Positions 35,579 to 51,474 of a stretch of DNA of 64,000 bases are shown piece after piece (position 1 is the stretch's first letter; each line of letters opens with the position of its first letter). The notes under the pieces are model-generated. The model had not been told where the DNA came from. It saw only the letters and a list, made by a program, of their open reading frames with translations, and made no database searches. The stretch spans positions 823,501-887,500 of the forward strand of contig JACCIC010000166.1 of assembly GCA_018907035.1 (NCBI GenBank), in the 5' to 3' direction. The position numbers and the translations under genes are program-made. The DNA is from Sycobia sp. Sy_11. Its lineage: Eukaryota > Arthropoda > Insecta > Hymenoptera > Epichrysomallidae.

Positions 35579-38109
35579 CAATAAATTTTAATTTAAAAAT
35601 TTTGTAATATATAAAATTTATATTTGTACCATCTTCATTATTATATTTCTAGTGAACTATATTATATTCATTAGTTTTTATTTTATTTTCATGCTTAATA
35701 TTTGTTTAGTCTATTTGTAATATTTCTATACATTCGGTTTCAACATCATTGCAAAGAAATAAGAAATAAACTACTATTTGTATATTTTTTTAACATAAAA
35801 AATGAAATAAATTTATTTAAATTTTCTAGTAATGATCCTTTTGGTTTTTCAATGCAAACAACTCAAAAAAAGAAACCACCACCTCGACCACCACCTCCAA
35901 AATTTCCAATTAAAAATATAAATAATCAAGACAAACCAAAGAAGCCAGTAAGTACTAGTAAAAGATTTTTGTACCTAAATATTTATTAACTTTATTAATT
36001 TAATCTAATTGTTAAGGTTAGGCCTACAGAACTTTTAACAAATCTTTTTGGAAAAAAAGTTTCAAAACATCATCAACGTATTGCTATGAATAGCACAGGT
36101 ACTACAGATGCCTTTTCTACTAGTCGCACATTAAATACAACATTCCAGTTGCAACAGTCTAAAGCAGATGGAAATACGGCTTCTCTAATTGATTTGAGTC
36201 CACCTGGGTCACCAACTTTTACAACTCGTTCCAGTAGTGATGGTGTCAGTGTAAATAGTTTTGGCAGTGATGGTAATTCTAATCCATCAATTTTTACAAG
36301 TAGTGGAAGTACTTCTCAAACTGAAAGTGCCTTTGAAGATGATTTCGACTTTTTTGGAAGCTTATCAAGTAATAAAAAAGCAGCTTCATATGATCCATGG
36401 AAAGTCAGCTGCAGTCAAGATCCTTTTGGATCTTTTGAGAACAGTGAAAAAAGCAAAACTGCTTGCCAACAGGTAATTCAATCAACTTCAAATAAAAATT
36501 TTTTTTTTTTAAGTTTTTCAAATAAATGATATAATTAATCATCTTGCCTATTAAAATACTAATAAATAAAAAAATCAAAATTATTTGATTTTAGTAATTT
36601 TTGGTTATCTGCACAATGTCGAATTAGAACACCTACAAACATTTTACACAATGACTTATCTTTTTAAATAAGCAAATTATACATTTACCAGATTTTATAT
36701 GAAATAATTCAGTTATATCAGAATTATACACATTGCCCGCAATATCAAATCACTAAATGATAATTGTTCTTTTTTAAAATTATTTACGAATTTTGCAGTA
36801 AAATATACATATTTCTTATTTTTTATTGTAACGTTTTAAATTAAATTTTAAATTAATATGAATAATTTTTGATCTGATATTTTTTGGAATGCCGTAATAG
36901 TTAAAATCTTTATTATTATATATGTATTAATTTTTAGTGGTCAACAACGAGTAATCAGCATATCAAGGAAATAGGCGCATCAAATTTTTTCGCGTTCAAT
37001 GATAATAGTTCGTTTGATAGCAGACAGCAATCGCAAGTGCCTGCAAGCAAGCCAGCTTTCGTCATGCCAACGATAATTCGACCAAAACCTCGCAAAGATA
37101 CGAATTCCAAATCCAGTAATAGCAATTCTTACGCCTTTATACAGTCTTCTTATAGTTTAAATAATTATTCGAATGCACCAAAGCTTACCGAAAAAAGCAG
37201 TGCTAAATCAACAACACAGCTGGAAAACACCAGCTGGGATGATAATAAAAGTGATAATTCATCTCCGCCCATGCCATCGCTTCCGCCGCCTCCGCCTCCA
37301 CCCGAATATATTGCCGGACTAGAAGATGGTTTGCTTGTGGGTATTAAATTATAATTTTTAACTTAATTACTAACTTTTATTTGCATTAACTTTTATTTAT
37401 TAAAAAATTGCATCTTATTTATATATTTATTTTGATATATCGTTATATTATTGTTTCATTTATTGTTAAAAAATAATTATTTAGTAAAAATAATTATTAA
37501 TTTTATTATATTGATGACATTAGATATGTTTTGAATTAAATGAATATATTTTCAGCAAAACTCTGAACGACCCTATGGTGTAACGCTTTACGATTTTCCG
37601 GCATCGCAACCGGGTGATTTAGATTTAAAACAAGGCGATATCGTTTATCTAACAAAATTGATAAATGATAATTGGATGGAGGGTCGTGTTGGCAATCGTG
37701 AAGGAATGTTTCCTGTCAATTTTCTCAACATTATTATTCCTTTACCTGGTCAACCAACAAATATTGCTATTGCTCTTTATGCTTTTAAGGCTGAAACTGC
37801 AGAAGATTTGTCATTTGAGGTAATTATTTATTTTCATAACTTTATAATTTTGACAGATTTGTAAAAACATCATTTTTTTCCGAATACATCTAAAATAAAA
37901 CTATCAAATTAATTTTTAAAAGTTTTATACAAGTACCTTTAATTCCATTTATTTATAAATTAATATTTTTATTACAGGAAGGTGCAAGCATTAAAGTTTT
38001 GTCAAGGATATCAGATGATTGGTTATATGGAGAATGCAAAGGCAGAAAAGGGCAATTTCCAGCTAATTTTGTGGATAAAATTCCAAATGATCTCCCGAAC
38101 TATTTATGA
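34379..38109 (+). CDS. Two-SH3 adaptor protein, SH3D19-like
   Basis: Seven exons give 494 residues: 34379-34400, 35205-35298, 35830-35947, 36017-36472, 36938-37336, 37556-37819 and 37978-38109. Every junction keeps frame with GT-AG sites. The N-terminus MADNVRTEMRLPIRTAPRPP is followed by NDPFGFS, a polyproline ligand-like PPPRPPPPKFP and a long Ser/Asn-rich disordered part with EDDFDFFGS and DPFGSFE motifs. Then come PPMPSLPPPPPPPEY and two C-terminal SH3 domains. SH3-1 (about 370-425) has GVTLYDF, WMEGRVGNREGMFPVNFL. SH3-2 (about 433-488) has IALYAFKAE, DDWLYGECKGRKGQFPANFV. DPF motifs suggest endocytic partners. Proteins like this link membrane traffic and actin, but the exact orthologue is unsure. 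The first coding exon has only 22 bases. Confidence 0.82.
35538..35573. repeat. (AAT)n microsatellite in an intron
   Basis: About twelve AAT/ATA units within the second intron of the SH3 gene. Confidence 0.9.
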
Positions 38110-41100
38110 GGATTAATTCTTCATTTGTTAACAGTCTGAAAACGATTAAAAAATCGATAGACTTTTTATAATTTATAATTTAAATAGATATTGTCAGAAC
38201 ATGACAGAATGAATCATATTGAAAATGTTTGTAAAAATATTATGGATATTAAAGTCACTATTTTGTGACTATCGTATTTTTAGTAATCAACTAAACTATG
38301 ACATTTTATTTATACTGGTACAAACGTACACAAATTTTTTAATATGTACATAAAAATAGATTTTTGTAAGCCTTGTATTTGATAATAGAAAGCTTGTCAA
38401 TTAAACAAATTATCCAAATCTCACAGAATAACAAATTTACTGAAAAAGTCTAAAATTAAAATGATTGCTAATTAATTTTGATAATTGTAAAATTTAAAAT
38501 TATTGGTTAATTAGTAAAATTGTTGTATAATGTTTATTGTAATATAGATAAAAAACGGTTGTATATATTTGGCGAAAATTAAAATCTGTTTAAGTTATTT
38601 TCATGAAAAGGTAAACATTAATTTAATGTTTTTAGGTGCTTACTCTTTCATATATAACATTTTTGTAATTTAATGCATGGTTATCAATATTTGAGTGCTT
38701 TTTACCGCTTCGTCAGTCAAAATGCTTATGTCCCAGCAAGAGGTTAAATGTACAATTAATTGAAATAACTATATTTTTATAACGAAATCAGTACTGTTGC
38801 TGAATCAATTTCCCTGATTATATTAAATACAAATGTATTTCTTTTGCAGTATTAATAAGTACCCGGATCTATTTTATAAAACAATAATGGGACCAAAATT
38901 AAATGAAATATTTTTGTTGTTAACGAAAAAATGTTTGTAATTATTACAAGAGCAAGTATGTACATTCTCCATATGAATTAATTCTATGGTCTTAATAATA
39001 ATATATATTGTGATATTTTCGTATATGTAGTATTATTTACTTAAATTTACAATTTACAAATTTTAATTTATGAAACCAAAAAATTAAAAAAAATTTATTT
39101 CATTTATTTTATTAAATTGGATGGAATCCAAAAACTACAAATAAAATTAATAAATAATCTGAAAAATTTTCTTTCTATTGTACAATTAAACTATTCTAAT
39201 GTTACGTTTATATAATTAAAACTAATTTTTAAATATCAAAAGGTAATATTGCTAGCACTTGCAATAATTTGAAATAATGCTTTACTTTTCAATGTACAAG
39301 AAAGAAAGAAACAGAAAATGGCTTTAATTATTATTAAAAAATTTGTAATTAATTTAAAGATGTAATACAATAAATAAATTAGTCAAATTATTTTTTGTTA
39401 TTTTATTTAATAAATACGCAATTACAATTTTCAAGTTCAATAATAAAGTCATTTATTCCTACAGTGGTATAATAAATTAACTGATTTAAATACTTAATAA
39501 TTATAATTAGTATTTATATTAAAATTATCTCATTGCTTACAAGAATATTATTGAAACATATGGCTTAGATAAACAAATTAAATGATAAAAACTTAAAATA
39601 TTAAGAAAATTAGTTGATTATATTGCAATTCTATTATTACCAATTATGAATCAAATAAACATTAATTGTATATTGATCTACATACAAGCATGAAAAGTTT
39701 CGTTAATTTAAATTAACAAATTTGTTGCAATCCTTGTTTTAAATAACATTCCTTTTATATTGCCATATTATAAAAATGTGATGCAGAACTAAATAAAATA
39801 GCTTTTACATATTATATACACTGTCGAATAAAAAAAAACAGATAGGTTAAATTATCGCCCACAAGACCCATATTTCCAAGGTCGTTTTCCTCAATCATAG
39901 ACTTTTCAAAATTGTATTTAATATTTGTTTTTGAAAGACTGTATATAAACACTTTCAAAAGTTTCATTGTTTTACGATTTCAGATTACGAAAAAAAAATT
40001 GCATGTTTGGGCTTCACACAAAAAATACATATCATTTTACTTATGATATTCCTATATATCCCACACTATAGATATAGCAAAAAGAATCAAAATCTGGATT
40101 TTCCCCGAGTTTTGAACGCCACAGATAACTCACTATATTAGAACTTGTAAACTGAAAGTTTGATTACAGAACTATGTTTACAAAAATAAGTTACAATCAT
40201 ATGTTTATAATAAAAAATAACATTCTAAATTATTTTTTTGCTTCAAATAATGCCATATTAATTTTATTTGGACTATATAATTTCCAAAGTATTATCTACA
40301 AATCAAGCGACTATATTTATAAAAAATTTTAATTAATTTTTTTTACTTTTCACTGCTGTACCTTGACTATAAGTTTTTATATTTATATTCTTCAATTGTT
40401 TACATGACATTTTTCAATAAATTCTACAGCAAATTTTGTACTTTTTACAAAGTTTTAAAAAACTTTAAAGGGCGGTACACAAAACTACTGCAAATAGTTT
40501 TTATGAAATGTTCCATACACTAATTCGAGGAAATGAACTGTGTAGAAAAAATTTGATTTACGTAAACTCAAAACAAACAAAAATTCGATTTCAAGAAAGT
40601 ATTTTCTAATCCGTATGTCTTTTTTATTAAACGCTGTATATAACACTTAATTTATAATTGTTTAAACAAATAGGCAATAAACAAATTTTATACCGCACTT
40701 TTGTTTTTGAAAATATAAACCGTTTTAAAGAAAAAAAGCTTTGAAGGTTCATAGATTTTCAAAAAATATATATTTAAAAAATTACAATGTTATTCAAATT
40801 CAAAAATTCAATTTTGTAATTAATTAACGCAATTTTGGACCATTTAAAATGACACTCGATATTTAAACTTTGAACATTGTGATTAATCTATATCCAAAAA
40901 TTTTTAAAATAAATAATTGCTTGGCAATAAGCGTTTGACTAGTTCTTATTTGTATCTACACTGTGACGATTATGACTAAAAAAAAGGCGAGTGCCACACC
41001 GGTTCTTTGCGCGACGAAAAACTCCACTGCGAAAGACCGGTGAGATTTGCCCAATTGTTGCCCTAGTTTAACGACCAAAAATCAGGGATGTGGAGATTGT

Positions 41101-41929
41101 TGATTTGTTCAGGGACCAAAGTCATGCCCACGATTACTAAACTTAGATAACAAATTGCCTTATGGAAAATCGCGATAAAATAACAAGCGACTGCCATATT
41201 CTGGAGTTTGTATAACCCGAATTTCACCTTTTAGTTTATTTTTAATACAAGGGGAGCGGTTTCCGAGTACAAGATTACCGAACAATTCCACCCTTTAGCT
41301 TGCTTGTATTATAGGCTATCGCGCAAAAATGGAGAGGAAAAATAACTAAATTTTATTTATTATTTACTTATAATTTATTGTTTTCGACAACAGCTGTTGC
41401 ACAAGTTAATTTAATAAATATGTTTGCGAAATACGAATTAATTCTATACGTGGGTGCAAGACCTAATAACAATTACTAAATAAATCTAAAAATAAGACGA
41501 AGCGACATATACAAATAAATTTGAAAAAAAGAGAAAAGCTAAGCCCAAAACTAAACTGTAAATCTAACTCCACAAAAATACCGAGAAAAACCAAGGTAAG
41601 TTGTAAGGTTCTATAAGCCTATTATTGATCATTCTCCATCATCCTCCAAATTCTTCCAATATTGCAACACAAGATTATTGCTTGTTCCGTTCAATGAAAC
41701 GTCTGATGTGTGATTGGCTATGACTAACTGATTTAGAGAAAAGTCGTCTGTAAGGGAAGGTAGAGACCTGGTAAAGACCTATATCATATTCCTAAGGCAG
41801 AGATTTGGTACTTTATGGGCAGTGGTAGATAGTGGACTAGTATGTATTATCTAGTAGGCTGGAGAAGTATAGGAGAAGCATCCACACTCCCTATAGTCCC
41901 TAGTCTAATGGTATTACAGCAGTTTTCCA
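38110..41929. other. 3' flank of SH3 gene and AT-rich DNA
   Basis: The first part is the presumed 3' UTR of the SH3 gene. The rest is very AT-rich. Slightly GC-richer patches at 39840-39910 (CGCCCACAAGACCCATATTT) and 40970-41180 could be transposon remnants, but I cannot name a family. No coding exon is recognised. Confidence 0.4.
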
Positions 41930-42055
41930 CTCTTCAGTACATTCAAAGGAATCATTTAATCTAATTTTTAGCTAAGGATAAATTGGTCACTAAAATATGT
42001 CGCTGGCTCCCAGACTATAGGAAATGCAGATTGAGAATAGTGGGCTACAGACCCT
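41930..42055. repeat. Fragment related to the 51.7-55.4 kb fold-back element
   Basis: ACATTCAAAGGAATCATTTA, AAGGATAAATTGGTCACTA and GTCGCTGGCTCCCAGACTAT match blocks at 55105-55140 and 55378-55470, and the inverse strand of 51860-51910. It is a short, diverged fragment of the same repeat family. Confidence 0.6.
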
Positions 42056-42065
42056 CTATAATTTG

Positions 42066-42185
42066 CTGGAAAAATGGAAAAAGTTGTAGCTAGCGATGAG
42101 CTTAATACTGTAAATCATTCATTTGTAAAAATTATTTTTCACAAAATAAAGTTGCAATTTTTTAAAAACTAAAAAAAGATTAATA
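42066..42185 (+). repeat. Mariner 3'-end fragment
   Basis: TTGCTGGAAAAATGG followed by AAAAAGTTGTAGCTAGCGATG, then TCATTTGTAA, TTTTTCACAAAATAAAG and a GCAATTTTTTAAAAA stretch, matches the last part of the transposase gene and 3' UTR of the three near-identical mariners (for example 53785-53880). The terminal repeat itself is lost. Confidence 0.75.
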
Positions 42186-44075
42186 TATTAAAGAAATTGT
42201 TGGATTCTTTAAACGATACCGAAATAATGTAGCACACACATTAAAGACGTATTAGAACTGATTAATGTTATAGTATCAGATTGTAGCTATTGGAAAATCC
42301 TACATATCTTTTACTCATGGCGTTGTATACCTAGATATTTCTTATAAAGTTCGTATATTCATACAGAGCATTCGGAACTTGTATTTTTAAACAGTTTGTT
42401 GGTCTTTTTAGATGCTAGTCCTCGTGGACAGATAATCCTTTCTCGTATTATAATAAATACCATTACAAAATATATTTTTTGTTTTTCATATTTTCACTTT
42501 TTTATATTCTATGCATCAGATTGTATTATTTTCTATATTTAAATTATAATAGAAATAATTTTAATTATATATTTTATTAATTCTTATTGAGTTTTAATTA
42601 AAAAAGATATGTTAAATGTCAAATTAAAATACTATCAATATGCAAATGCTACAGAATCCTTGTAAGACTGATTGCTTATTATAATAGTCTTCTATTCTCA
42701 TCACAGATCCCTTCATTACAATATTGCATTTTTATTAGAAACGAAAAGAATATACTTGTTTGTTAACTAAATTTTGAATATATAAAAAAATATATAAATA
42801 TTTAATAGCAAATCAATTAAGAAAAAATTTCTTGAGTAATAAAAAATAAAAGGGCTGCTTTCATTCATTTGTGACAAAAACACAATCTTTTGTTATTAAA
42901 ATATAAATCAATTGTCTAAAAGGAAAAGCATACTTTTTAAAAATATTACACACAAATTTATTTAAGTTAATCATATGTCATGTTGAATAATCTTTGTATT
43001 ACATTCTTTGCGCTTATTCAATATTAATGTTTAATAATAAATATGTTTATTTTTGTATACTAATAACTTATTCCACTGTTTAAAAATTATAATATAACAT
43101 TTAATATACAAAATAGAAGAGCTATTAAATAATTATTTTTACTGTAACAATTAAAAAATTTTAATTGCGAACAATATATTTTTATACATAAATCTACGAA
43201 AAATATTATTAAGCTATTTTTTTAATAGAAACCTATATTTAAGGCAAGATTATGACAATTGCTGTATGAGTTGCTCTTATAAAACTTAATTTTAACTTCG
43301 ATGTTCAATTCTTATTGTAAATGTATGAAGTTTTCTAGGAAAAACTTCCATGCTAAACAGAAAATTTTAATCAGCACGTAATATTGCATTACTCATTAAA
43401 CATTACTATCGCAGTAATAATGTATAATAAACTTATTGGAGTTTTAATTTTTGTATACATATGTACAAAGCATCTTTTTTCTTATGCCACTAATTACAAA
43501 TTTCATACACAATTATCACCAAGGCCTGAACTTTTGAGTATATAAAAATACTGTGTCAAATTATCATTGCAAAAATTTAAGAATCTTAATTAAGTAAAGT
43601 GCTATAAGATTAAAGTTCTGTTTAAGTATGTAATGTATTAATAAAAACACTTGATTTATAAAGCAACTGACATTAGAAACAATAATTTCATAATTAAAAG
43701 AAAACTTAATAATTTTTTAAACAATTGATTTTGTTTTTTTTTTTAATTATTTCATTGTAACGAGATCAATAAAGATATATATATTTGAAAGTTCATTTTA
43801 TGATACCAATATTTACTAATAGATGCAGGCAAACATTTCGTATTAAACTATATTCCTTTATAATTATTGTACTCTGCTTGACTACAGTTTATATTTACAA
43901 AAATATGCATTTCATAGAATTATTTACATTACCAAATACATACAACTGATATCTTCATAAAAATTAAATGTAATTTTCACTATGCATATTTGTTAATGCA
44001 AAATGTGACATGAACAATAATATCTTAATAATCCAATCCTTCATAATTTCACAAAAAGCAGCTCCATTTCTTTTT
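42186..44075. other. AT-rich DNA and presumed 3' UTR of the CHIC gene
   Basis: Very AT-rich, without recognisable exons. The portion next to 44076 is the probable 3' UTR of the minus-strand CHIC gene; how far it extends cannot be told. Confidence 0.4.
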
Positions 44076-45968
<1,893 letters not shown>

Positions 45969-47788
45969 TGTCAGTTTTATCACTTTGCTCTCGACACTGC
46001 CCAGATACAATACTCAATTCAATATGTATCTAGATGTAGGATTCGTATACTATTTCTTGATTTGTAACGAGAAAAGGAAAAATTGAGCCAGAGGAAAATA
46101 CTTATCTTCTCTCGTGTTGCGTTAACCTTGTCTTTTTCTTTTCACTTTTTGCAGTCGTCAACTCTTCATCTGCATATTTTGTATTGCTATCGAACCTATC
46201 ATATATAATGACTCAAGGCAAGACAATTGCCTTTTAAAAGACAAAAACAAAAGTAATGCAAAATATTATGCATTTACAACCGGCCCTGGTACTATACTTA
46301 GAGACATCGCGAAATTAGATATCACTATTCATGTTATCACGTATTCGCATTTCGCTGCTATTGCTTTGCTATAAGCTATGAATGCCAATACTATATGCTA
46401 TGATACAAAGAAGAGACAAAAGACGCAATAATGATGATACAATATCGATATACATCAACACAACTATACAACCTCTCCAGTTCTGAACTCTGATTCTGAT
46501 AAATCATGGATATATAACCAGATACAACCCAATACGACCTATAAAAAAGAGATGGCGCTCAGCTACGAATTCTTAATTTAAATCAAAGCGCGCGGTAGAG
46601 TGCTGAAGGCAAGTATGAGCAAGTATGAACAGACTCACTGTCTCAACTATCACTTATCACCTGAAATCACACATTTACTATGTATGGGACAGGTTTCTAC
46701 TTTCTTTATGAATATCGCCAAATAGATAAACGTTAATTTGCTTTATATAATTCATTAAATAATTATGCCATTAAGCGCAGATATATGCATGTAATCAATG
46801 TTTGTATAAAAATCTAAACTTTTTAATAAAATCAAATTAATTAGATTATTAATTGTAAGAAAAATTCTCATATTCAAAAATACATTAAAATCGTATATTA
46901 TTATTGTTGTTGTTGATGTTGTCGTCGTCGTCGTCATCGCCGTGATTCTATTGTTATTAATAAAATTAAAAAGTGACGATGAAAAGTTTGCACTTAGTAA
47001 CTTAATTATGCAAGTTTTATAATTGTAAAACTGTAATTCGTTATAATGTTTGCGCGGAATTCCGTAATCTGTCTCTCTTTTTATAATTTTTAATTGAGCC
47101 AACTGAGCCTACGTCGGTGCAAAATGCAGTTGTGCTTTGTGTACTGGATGTATTTTGCATCAGCAAGTGCCAGACACCAGTGCTCCAGCCAAAGATTCTA
47201 GTCCAGGCTCAACCTGTCCCAACTCAAGCCCAACCAAGCCCAACTTATGCCTAGTCTGCAAGCTTGGACTCTGCTGCAAGGCTGCAACTTAACAGAACTA
47301 CATCTGACTACATAATCTGCAACTGCAGCTACTGCAGACTATATAGTGCGTGCAATTTGTACACTATAGAAACCATATAGAAATAATAGCGTTCAGATTA
47401 TACCTGATTATATAGTAATCGACTTATTTGATACTCATTTGTTACTGCACCATTGTTCTCATCACCGTGAAAGCTGGTTGAAGCAGGTTAAAGCAATAGC
47501 AATTCTGTGATCAACAAGTCCACGAAAATTACAACTTTTATCTAAGTAAAACTTATTTATTGTAATCTTCAAATATCAACAAGATGTGGTATATGAGGTA
47601 CAATAAGTAAGAGATTAACCCCTATAAAGATAAAAAAGAAAAATAAATCGATAAACCTTTTCTTCGTCAGCACGTTTGGTTGAAGTATTACTTAAAAACA
47701 AAAATAAAAATAGTGAGTGATAAATATTTTAATAATAAAAATACCATCGATTTAGTTTTGGGGTGGTTTTATTCAGTCAATTCTCAAC
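45969..47788. promoter_or_regulatory. Divergent intergenic region with low-complexity tracts
   Basis: About 1.8 kb lie between the start codons of the divergent CHIC and SCOC genes, so both promoters are expected here. 46895-46945 holds a TTG/TCG trinucleotide run, and 47195-47260 a short CAAGCCCAAC-type repetition. The open stretch on the minus strand at 46755-47102 is a low-complexity artefact. Confidence 0.45.
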
Positions 47789-48825
47789 ATGACGAGTACA
47801 GCATCGACGACGACAACGACGATAGTTAGTTCTAAGCTTCAGGATGATATTAATAACATACCTTTAGCTGATGACGACCCACAAGGTGAAGTTTTACTTT
47901 AAATATTTATTAACTCAATTATTTATTCTATTCAGTCGTTAATTTCATTTTGTTGTTGTTTTTTTCTAAATTATACAGTCATTATACCTGAAGAAGAAAA
48001 TAGCACTGAAAATAATTCTAAAGTATCAGATGATTTAAATCGCGAACAAAGTATGGATTCATTGATGTCTAGCTTTACTAATGGAAGTTGTAGTCCCAAC
48101 AGTAAGTTTTTATTATAGAATAATCCATAAACTATTCCTTATTTCAAATCATAAAACATCATTTCATAGATAATTATACATTTTTTAATGTTTATTTTAA
48201 TATACACGAATATTATCTTTGGAACTGTGATAAAGTTTTTTAATGTTTATAAGAGGAGCATTTGATTTTTATTTAATAATTATTTCTTTTTATTCAAAAA
48301 TTTTTTAATTATACATCTAAAGAATATAGATTTTTTAAAAGGTTTAAATTAATAATTGTGTATTAATAATCATTTGTCATCATTAACATAATCATTCAAA
48401 ATAATTACTGGTATATTTAAATTAAGATCATTTGTACTTTTACATTATAAATAAAAATGGAGGGTTCCTCATTAAAGATAAATTTGTTCATAAGTGTGAT
48501 GTTCTATGTAGGATGTCTTCTAGGTTTGGATCCAGACATAAGTCCTGATGAACAGCAAGAGAAAGCAAGATTAATAGCCCAAGTTTTAGAATTGCAAAAT
48601 ACTCTTGATGGTGAAATTTTAATTTATTTTGATTCTTTTATATTATTTTGTACTTAAGACAAATATAAATAAATATTTATTACAGATTTATCACAAAGAG
48701 TAGATGGAGTAAAAGAAGAAAATTTAAAACTAAGGAGTGAAAATCAAGTGTTAGCTCAATACATAGAAAATTTAATGTCAGCATCAAGTGTTTTTCAATC
48801 AACTAGTCCAAAATCTAAAAAGTAA
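47789..48825 (+). CDS. Scoc: Short coiled-coil protein SCOC
   Basis: Four exons (47789-47885, 47979-48101, 48524-48610, 48686-48825) give 148 residues. The N-terminal half is Ser/Thr/Asp-rich and variable. The C-terminal coiled coil is strongly conserved: [40 protein letters not shown] and [16 protein letters not shown], ending SPKSKK. SCOC binds ARL1 at the trans-Golgi and acts in autophagy regulation with partners such as FEZ1 in mammals. All introns are GT-AG. Exon 3 begins at TAG|GTTTGG; an upstream ATG at 48457 in the same frame could give an alternative shorter form, but this is speculative. The gene is divergent from CHIC and followed by a very long AT-rich 3' region with tandem repeats. 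Confidence 0.93.
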
Positions 48826-48879
48826 TACATTTGAATTCTAAGAATACTGAGCTGCTAAAAAACTTAAAAGTTGTGTTAC

Positions 48880-49830
48880 TTTTTTCGTTATAAAGTATTA
48901 TACATGATTCATCAAAAACGACTTTATTTTTTATTTATTTTTTTTCAAGAATATTTTGACATGCCATTTTTAGTTTTACTAAACTAATGAAAAGTTTTAT
49001 ACGATGAGAAATTTGAATTGCTAGAGTATACTGTGTTCACATTACTGTTGTTTGGGCATTGTATATTATAATTATATCAGCTGACAATGTTAGACTTTTT
49101 TATCATAAAGTAGTATACATGAATCATCAAAGAAAAGCTTTATTTTTCATTTATTGTATTTTTTTTCCAATGTTATGAAATATCATTTTTAGTTTTACTG
49201 AACAAATGAAAAGTTCCACATGGATAAGAATTTGGTTATGCTACAGTATACAGCATACTGTATTCACATTACAATTGTATATGGACATTGCATATTATAG
49301 TTGTATCAGCTAACAATATTAGACTTTTTTCCTCATAAAGTCGTACTTGATTCATCAAAAAAAGGCTTGATTGCATTAATTTTTTTTTTAATGGTTATTA
49401 TGATATGCCATTTTTAGTTTTACTGAACAAATAAAAAGTTCCACTTGTCTCTTGGCGACGAATTTGATTATGCTATTTTTTTTTTCTTTTAAGGATATTA
49501 TGACATTCCATTTTTAGTTTTACGGAACAAATAAAAAGTTCCACGTGGAAGGAATTCGGCTATGCTTCAGTATACTGTGTTCACATTACTGTTGACAATA
49601 TTAGTCTTTTTTCATTATAAAAAAGTATACGTGATTTATCAAAAAAAGATTTTATTTCTCATTAATTTTTTTTAAAGGTTATTATGACATGCCATTTTTA
49701 GTTTTATTAAACAAGTAAAATGTTCCACACGGAGAGGAATTTGGCTATGCTAGAGTATACTGTGTTGACATTATTGCTGTATATTAATATTGTATATTGT
49801 ACTTGTATCAGCTATATAATACAATATTAT
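48880..49830. repeat. Tandem repeat downstream of SCOC, five partial units
   Basis: The block CCATTTTTAGTTTTAC(T/G) plus (A/G)AAC(A/T)AATGAAAAGTT, or a close variant, occurs near 48965, 49172, 49405, 49510 and 49690. Full units of roughly 200-245 bp also carry ATACATGA(T/A)TCATCAAA, GTATACTGTGTTCACATTAC, TGTAT(T)ATTATA and CAATATTAGACTTTTTT. The third and fourth units are shortened. The array lies directly after the stop codon, so it is probably in the SCOC 3' UTR. Confidence 0.8.
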
Positions 49831-51470
49831 AATATTAACTGTTACAAAAAAAATATTTACATATAGTATAAACATGTAAACTAGTATTAGAATCGTCTCA
49901 AATTTCTTAGTCAGAGAGTAGGCTTAAGGAATCTATTTTCATATAGCCAAAATTCTCTCAGTACAAGTGAAAAAGTCATTTATATATACCAAAGACATAT
50001 TATCTAGAAAAATTTATATAAAATAATAGATTAATTTCTTTTATTTAGTATACTGTTAGATAGTAATGAAATATTTTGAAATTACCATGCTTTTTTCTTA
50101 GAAAAAAATTTATTAAATTTTGATAGTATATATTATATGAATGCTTTGGTTATTAATTATTTGAATTCAGTTTGAAACCTTTTTATATAAAAATTAAGTC
50201 TATTTGAATATATTAAAAAAAAATGTTTATAAATGTTTGAAAAGTGTCAACAAAGATGTTTATATAATTATAAACTCTGTTTTGTTCTGTATGTTGTAAT
50301 GTGTTTGTTTACTTATGGTACAGAGCTAATGTAAGAAATGCTATAAAATAAAAAAAATTATTTGACTTGTTTAAAATAAATTATTTCGATTTAATGTAAG
50401 AAATGTATATTTATTGTATAACAATTTAATTTTAAGATGTTGCTTCAGAATATTAAATCCATTAACCTTTAATGTTCTTTACTGAACTATAAGTAATGCA
50501 ACATACCGATTTATGTTAGAATATAACTAATTATTTAAAATAACATGTAAAATAACATTTATTTTAATACATTAATAAAATAAAGTTGGTAATTAAATTT
50601 TGTAATGACTATAGTTTTATGTATAATTTGTATTTTAATTACTGTAATAATTTGGAATTTATAAATATTTGAAAAATTGCATTGACTACAATAAAAGAGC
50701 AAATGATTATCATAAAATTATAATTCAGAATATCTTCATTATTAATTACAGATAACTCTTAAAATCTAAATAATGTATATTTATGTATAAGAAAATATTG
50801 CTTTTTAGATTATCATATTTATAAATTACATTGTAAATGGATTTAAAAGTGTATACAATTATAAATTTAACATTACAAAGCGCTTAAAAAAATAATTGTT
50901 ATCACTAAATTATTTTGTTTACAGAAAAAATCTGTAGAATTTATAGTAAAGCAATGTATAGAAAGATCAACATATCTTGTAATTATTAATAATTATAAAA
51001 TTATAAATGATCTTTAAGAACTAGTATAATATATAAGTAAACCAGTGATGAATAATTATAAATTTTTTTAAAACAAACATAATAAATATTTCTGTGCGTA
51101 TTTTATACTATTTGCAAAAATATACTATAAGTCACCTGCGCAAGCTGAATGCACAACTCAATGTTATAATATGTAATGGATTAATATTGAATTAAATTAA
51201 ATTAAAGGTTTTAAAATTTATTATTTCTTTTATTTAGATATGCCCTACCTACAAATGAAAAACATTGTTTATTACTAAGTATAAAGTTAACATTTAATAA
51301 TAATTAACTCAATTATATCAGTTTCATAATGTTTAAAATATATAATAAGTGAACTTTAAATTAAACTTATTTAAATACTTAATTACAATGAAAGTAATCA
51401 TTTTTACAACTATTTTAGTGAAACATACAGGGAGAAAAATTATTTTCAATTTTAATGAGATTTCTCTTAT
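49831..51470. other. AT-rich DNA, no gene recognised
   Basis: Possibly a continuation of the SCOC 3' UTR at its start. No exon or RNA gene is recognisable. Confidence 0.35.
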
Positions 51471-51474
51471 CAAT

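Noticed and set aside
46755..47102. 115-codon minus-strand open stretch with a poly-Thr run
   Set aside because: The Thr run is encoded by a trinucleotide repeat and no conserved part is seen.
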